From Candidatus Binataceae bacterium (GTDB lineage Bacteria > Desulfobacterota > Binatia > Binatales > Binataceae), in the NCBI GenBank assembly GCA_030042765.1, contig JASHZA010000081.1, forward strand, positions 1-7,433: a stretch of DNA of 7,433 nucleotides, given 5' to 3'. Each line of letters begins with the position of its first letter. The stretch's first letter is position 1. A model generated the notes under the pieces. The model did not search any database. It saw only the letters and a list, made by a program, of their open reading frames with translations, and had not been told where the DNA came from. Position numbers and translations under genes: made by a program. Of the stretch, positions 5,393 to 7,433 are shown piece by piece.

Positions 5393-5417
5393 GGCAGGTG
5401 AAATATTTCACCCTGCC
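5393..5417. promoter_or_regulatory. Palindrome GGTGAAATATTTCACC with flanking arms, candidate CRP/FNR-family site
   Basis: A perfect 16-bp palindrome occupies 5397-5412. Outer arms GGCA (5393-5396) and TGCC (5414-5417) extend it if one base (5413) is bulged. The core reads GTGA-AATATT-TCAC, the GTGA-N6-TCAC spacing typical of CRP-type operators (TGTGA-N6-TCACA). It sits 17 bp upstream of the repeat-protein start and directly before its ribosome binding site, where a bound factor would repress rather than activate. In RNA it would form a stable leader hairpin, so a post-transcriptional role is also possible. No clear -10/-35 pair was found around it on the minus strand. Confidence 0.5.
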
Positions 5418-5498
5418 CAGCAGAGCAAAAAAGTGGGAAAGTTGACAGTAACTCTAACGGGTCGTCCGCGCGGAATGACCTGCTATGGGACGCGCAAA

Positions 5499-5551
5499 TC
5501 AGGCGAAAACCGATCAGGCGTATCGGGCGGGGACGGTCAGGCGTACCGGGC
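5499..5551 (-). repeat. Duplicated 3' end of the AlkZ-related gene
   Basis: Two 15-nt copies, TCAGGCGTATCGGGC (5514-5528) and TCAGGCGTACCGGGC (5537-5551), differ at one base and start 23 bp apart. A third partial copy, TCAGGCG, is at 5499-5505. Read on the minus strand they encode the last four codons and the stop (Ala-Arg-Tyr-Ala-stop) of the AlkZ-related gene, then a second copy of the same codons and stop in another frame just downstream. A small tandem duplication at the gene end is the simplest reading. Confidence 0.7.
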
Positions 5552-6418
5552 CAGAACGCTCAGGGCTTCGCGGAAGCCGGGCACGCGGAGCGCGCGGCGG
5601 AGCATACGCTCGCGCTCGAGGCGGCGCGCTGCGGCGTCGACGAGGGCGGGGTCGATACCGAGGATGCGGGCGACGGTGCGCTCGTTGCCGAAGGCGGCAA
5701 TTTCGAAGTAACGGCGCACGATGCGATAGGCGGCCTCGCGCGGGGCAAGCGAGCGGGCCTCGCGAATCTCCTCGGGCCATCGATGGTCCACGGTATCCCA
5801 GACATAGGTGAAGGGGTCGTAGCGTTCTTCGACCTTGAGCGCGAGGAATTTCTCCTGCAATTCCTTCATCGCACGGTCGAACTGGGCGCGGCGGCCCGGC
5901 TGCGCGTAACCGCTGGAGAGCTTGAGCGCCTTGGTTTCGGCGGGTCCGCGGCGCGTCAGCGCGTCCATCACGAGCTTGGCGCAATGCGAAAGCTGCCCTT
6001 GTTGGTAGAGCTTGTGATAACCGCCTGGGGCGATGCGCAGGCGAAGGAAAGCGGGCAGGGTCGAAAGCGCGATAAAGCCGGGGCGGCCCGCGATTACCTT
6101 GCCGTAGTAAACCGCCTTGCGTCCGGGCAGTGCGTCCTTGAGGTTCCAGGTCATGATGATGGCGTGGTCGTGCTGGATGTGCTCGGGGAGTTCAGGTTCG
6201 CGCCGACCCTCGATCGCTTCGCGCAGGCAGGGCACGCCGAGTCCGGCGGTGAAGGCGGCGCAGAAGCCAGTCTCGTTGATGAAGCCGAGCGCGCTTTTCT
6301 CGCCGGTCACACGGCGGGAGGGGAGGCGGCGGAAATGATGGTCGCGATGGCGTTCGAGGAGGTCGGCGAGCGAATCGGCGGGAACTGTCTCGGGAGAAGT
6401 CTGAGTGTATTCGGCCAT
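5537..6418 (-). CDS. AlkZ-related winged-helix protein
   Basis: A 293-residue protein that I recognise, with moderate certainty, as related to the AlkZ/YcaQ (HTH_42) family, whose characterised members are DNA glycosylases that unhook interstrand crosslinks. The signs are an N-terminal block with FRRLPSRR and FINETGFCAAF, a central VYYGKVIAGRPGFIAL strand region, a winged-helix segment (about 145-197: CAKLVMDALTRRGPAETKAL followed by FDRAMKELQEKFLALKV), and a C-terminal helical segment with LGIDPALVDAAARRLERERM. The catalytic QxQ/QxD motif of true AlkZ/YcaQ enzymes is not visible, so enzymatic activity is uncertain and a DNA-binding-only or diverged role is possible. ATG 6418 is chosen; an in-frame TTG at 6427 would add three residues, and neither has a strong Shine-Dalgarno. 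It diverges from the CmcJ/NvfI-like gene across about 155 bp and reads toward the repeat-protein gene. Confidence 0.7.
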   Translation of the reverse strand: MAEYTQTSPETVPADSLADLLERHRDHHFRRLPSRRVTGEKSALGFINETGFCAAFTAGLGVPCLREAIEGRREPELPEHIQHDHAIIMTWNLKDALPGRKAVYYGKVIAGRPGFIALSTLPAFLRLRIAPGGYHKLYQQGQLSHCAKLVMDALTRRGPAETKALKLSSGYAQPGRRAQFDRAMKELQEKFLALKVEERYDPFTYVWDTVDHRWPEEIREARSLAPREAAYRIVRRYFEIAAFGNERTVARILGIDPALVDAAARRLERERMLRRALRVPGFREALSVLARYA

Positions 6419-6573
6419 GGTCTTCAATATTCTGCGCGGCTGGACTAGCGTGAAGGCCTGATTGTGATGCGCGCGGGCTCGGAAGGAAAGTCCAGCCGCG
6501 GCCCCAGCGTTACCCGTGGTCGAAGAGCCCTTTCCACGGCAGCGGGCGCCGAAACTGCGAATAGCCTATTGAT

Positions 6574-7323
6574 ATGACTACAGACCAGAACTCCAATACC
6601 GTCGAGGCGGTGCTCAACTACGCGGAGGGCAGCCGCCGCACGAGGCGGGTACCGATTCATGACGGACGAGCGACCCTGGGGCAATTCTCGCTCGATCGGG
6701 AGGGTTTCGAGCTGCGCCATTGCGAGACCGCGGTATCGAACTTTTACGACGCGGCAGAGGTTCGGGCGGTTTACTATCCGGAAGTCGAGCAACTGCTGAA
6801 GGTTGCCACCGGCGCGGCCAGCGTCGTGGCCTTCGAACATGACGTGCGCAGCGCGCCGCGACAAGGCGTCGGTGAGGTGCGCGGACCGGTTCACGTCGTC
6901 CATGACGATTACACCGAAAAGTCAGCCCCCGAGCGGGTGCGGTTGTATCTTGCTGAGAAAGCGGACGAGTTATTGCGTAATCGGTACGCCGTGATCAACG
7001 TGTGGCGGCCGATCAAGGGTCCGGTGCGGGACACGCCGCTGGCGGTATGCGACGCGCAAAGCATGGCCGCCGAAGATCTGATCCCGACCGAGCAGGGCGT
7101 CAAGCACGAAGTTTACCTGTTCAAGTTCCGCCGGCGGCATCGATGGTTCTATTTTTCGGAGATGCGGACCGAGGAAGCATTGCTGCTCAAGTGCTTTGAC
7201 TCGAGCCGGGACGGCCGCGCGCGTTTCACGGCGCATACGGCGTTTGACGATCGGTCGGCACCGGCGGACGTTCCCGCGCGCGAGAGTATCGAGGTCCGCG
7301 CGCTGGCTTTTTTCGGCAGCTGA
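6574..7323 (+). CDS. CmcJ/NvfI-family putative non-haem Fe(II) oxygenase
   Basis: A 249-residue protein resembling the CmcJ/NvfI oxidoreductase family, which includes a subunit of cephamycin 7-alpha-methoxylation and a fungal 2-oxoglutarate-dependent endoperoxide-forming enzyme. Visible family blocks are VHVVHDDYT (106-114), which could supply an HxD iron pair (His110, Asp112), INVWRPIKGPVRDTPLAVCD (141-160), HRWFYFSEM (189-197) with LLLKCFDS (203-210), and FTAHTAFDD (218-226), where His221 could be the third ligand. The C-terminus ends in RALAFFGS, typical of the family. There is no signal peptide, so it is cytoplasmic. Its substrate is unknown and no biosynthetic cluster surrounds it; bacterial genomes often carry stand-alone copies. 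No Shine-Dalgarno precedes ATG 6574, and TAGCCT at 6562-6567 sits where a -10 of a leaderless transcript would be. The family call is fairly secure; the iron-ligand assignment is from pattern only. Confidence 0.82.
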   Translation: MTTDQNSNTVEAVLNYAEGSRRTRRVPIHDGRATLGQFSLDREGFELRHCETAVSNFYDAAEVRAVYYPEVEQLLKVATGAASVVAFEHDVRSAPRQGVGEVRGPVHVVHDDYTEKSAPERVRLYLAEKADELLRNRYAVINVWRPIKGPVRDTPLAVCDAQSMAAEDLIPTEQGVKHEVYLFKFRRRHRWFYFSEMRTEEALLLKCFDSSRDGRARFTAHTAFDDRSAPADVPARESIEVRALAFFGS

Positions 7324-7360
7324 ATAGTCGACGACACGGCGAGCGAGCCGGCGGGGCGCG

Positions 7361-7433
7361 TCAGGCGCGGAGTGCCCGGCGGGTGAGGGCGCCCCACTTC
7401 GGGAGCGGACGGTTCTCCGCGATCGCGAGAGCA
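7361..7433 (-). CDS. C-terminal fragment of an unidentified minus-strand gene (partial)
   Basis: The complement of the last 73 bases reads as an open frame ending in TGA at 7361-7363, with visible residues LAIAENRPLPKWGALTRRAL followed by RA. The mixed hydrophobic and basic composition and a stop 37 bp from the convergent CmcJ/NvfI-like gene make it a likely genuine gene end. The 24 residues are too few for me to identify a family. It is cut by the right edge of the window. Confidence 0.5.
   Translation of the reverse strand, partial: ALAIAENRPLPKWGALTRRALRA

Noticed and set aside
5442..5447. A consensus -35 hexamer TTGACA on the plus strand
   Set aside because: No -10-like hexamer occurs 15-19 bp downstream, and the nearest plus-strand gene is over 1 kb away.
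5783..6448. A 221-residue plus-strand open frame opposite the AlkZ-related gene
   Set aside because: It is exactly antisense to a protein with recognisable winged-helix blocks and shows no family features of its own.
1..7433. A mobile island, toxin-antitoxin, phage-defence or CRISPR system
   Set aside because: All genes but the repeat protein and the right-edge fragment fit recognisable families; no transposase, integrase, direct-repeat-spacer array or tRNA attachment site was seen.

Overview
This 7.4 kb window comes from a GC-rich bacterial chromosome with short intergenic gaps. It holds eight complete genes, one gene cut by the left edge and one cut by the right edge. The mix suggests a free-living or environmental Gram-negative lineage, perhaps a deltaproteobacteria-like or Binatota/Rokubacteria-like soil bacterium. 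The evidence is a sigma-54 activator, TatA, a diderm-style LexA, an ISC-type [2Fe-2S] ferredoxin, an HMG-CoA-lyase-type enzyme and a CmcJ/NvfI-type oxygenase. The phylum is inferred from gene content only and is uncertain. I saw no rRNA, tRNA, CRISPR array, transposase or prophage gene.

Layout. 1-353 (+) is the C-terminus of an NtrC-family sigma-54 activator, followed by tatA (471-686, +). A 345-bp gap (687-1031) holds a hairpin and a helically phased TAGG/CCTA array. It leads into a soluble histidine kinase with no visible sensor domain (1032-1883, +). The kinase converges on lexA (1915-2526, -). lexA diverges from a translationally coupled ferredoxin and flavin reductase pair (2597-3699, +). 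The 70-bp lexA/ferredoxin gap contains a perfect CATTAT-GAG-ATAATG inverted repeat, the best LexA-operator candidate here.

3707-6418 (-) carries three co-directional genes. In transcription order these are an AlkZ-related winged-helix protein, a membrane-anchored protein built from about eight and a half 23-residue repeats, and an HMG-CoA-lyase-family enzyme. The last two are 29 bp apart and probably co-transcribed. A perfect 16-bp palindrome, GGTGAAATATTTCACC, lies just upstream of the repeat protein and has the GTGA-N6-TCAC form of a CRP-type site. Divergent from this block is a CmcJ/NvfI-type putative non-haem iron oxygenase (6574-7323, +). The final 73 bases look like the C-terminus of another minus-strand gene.

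How the parts may work together. The ferredoxin and reductase form a plausible NAD(P)H-to-ferredoxin electron-transfer module. Sharing a control region with lexA raises the possibility of damage-linked expression. The kinase has no response regulator in the window, so its partner is unknown. I found no clear defence system or mobile island. The most distinctive items are the regulatory DNA structures and the 23-residue repeat protein.
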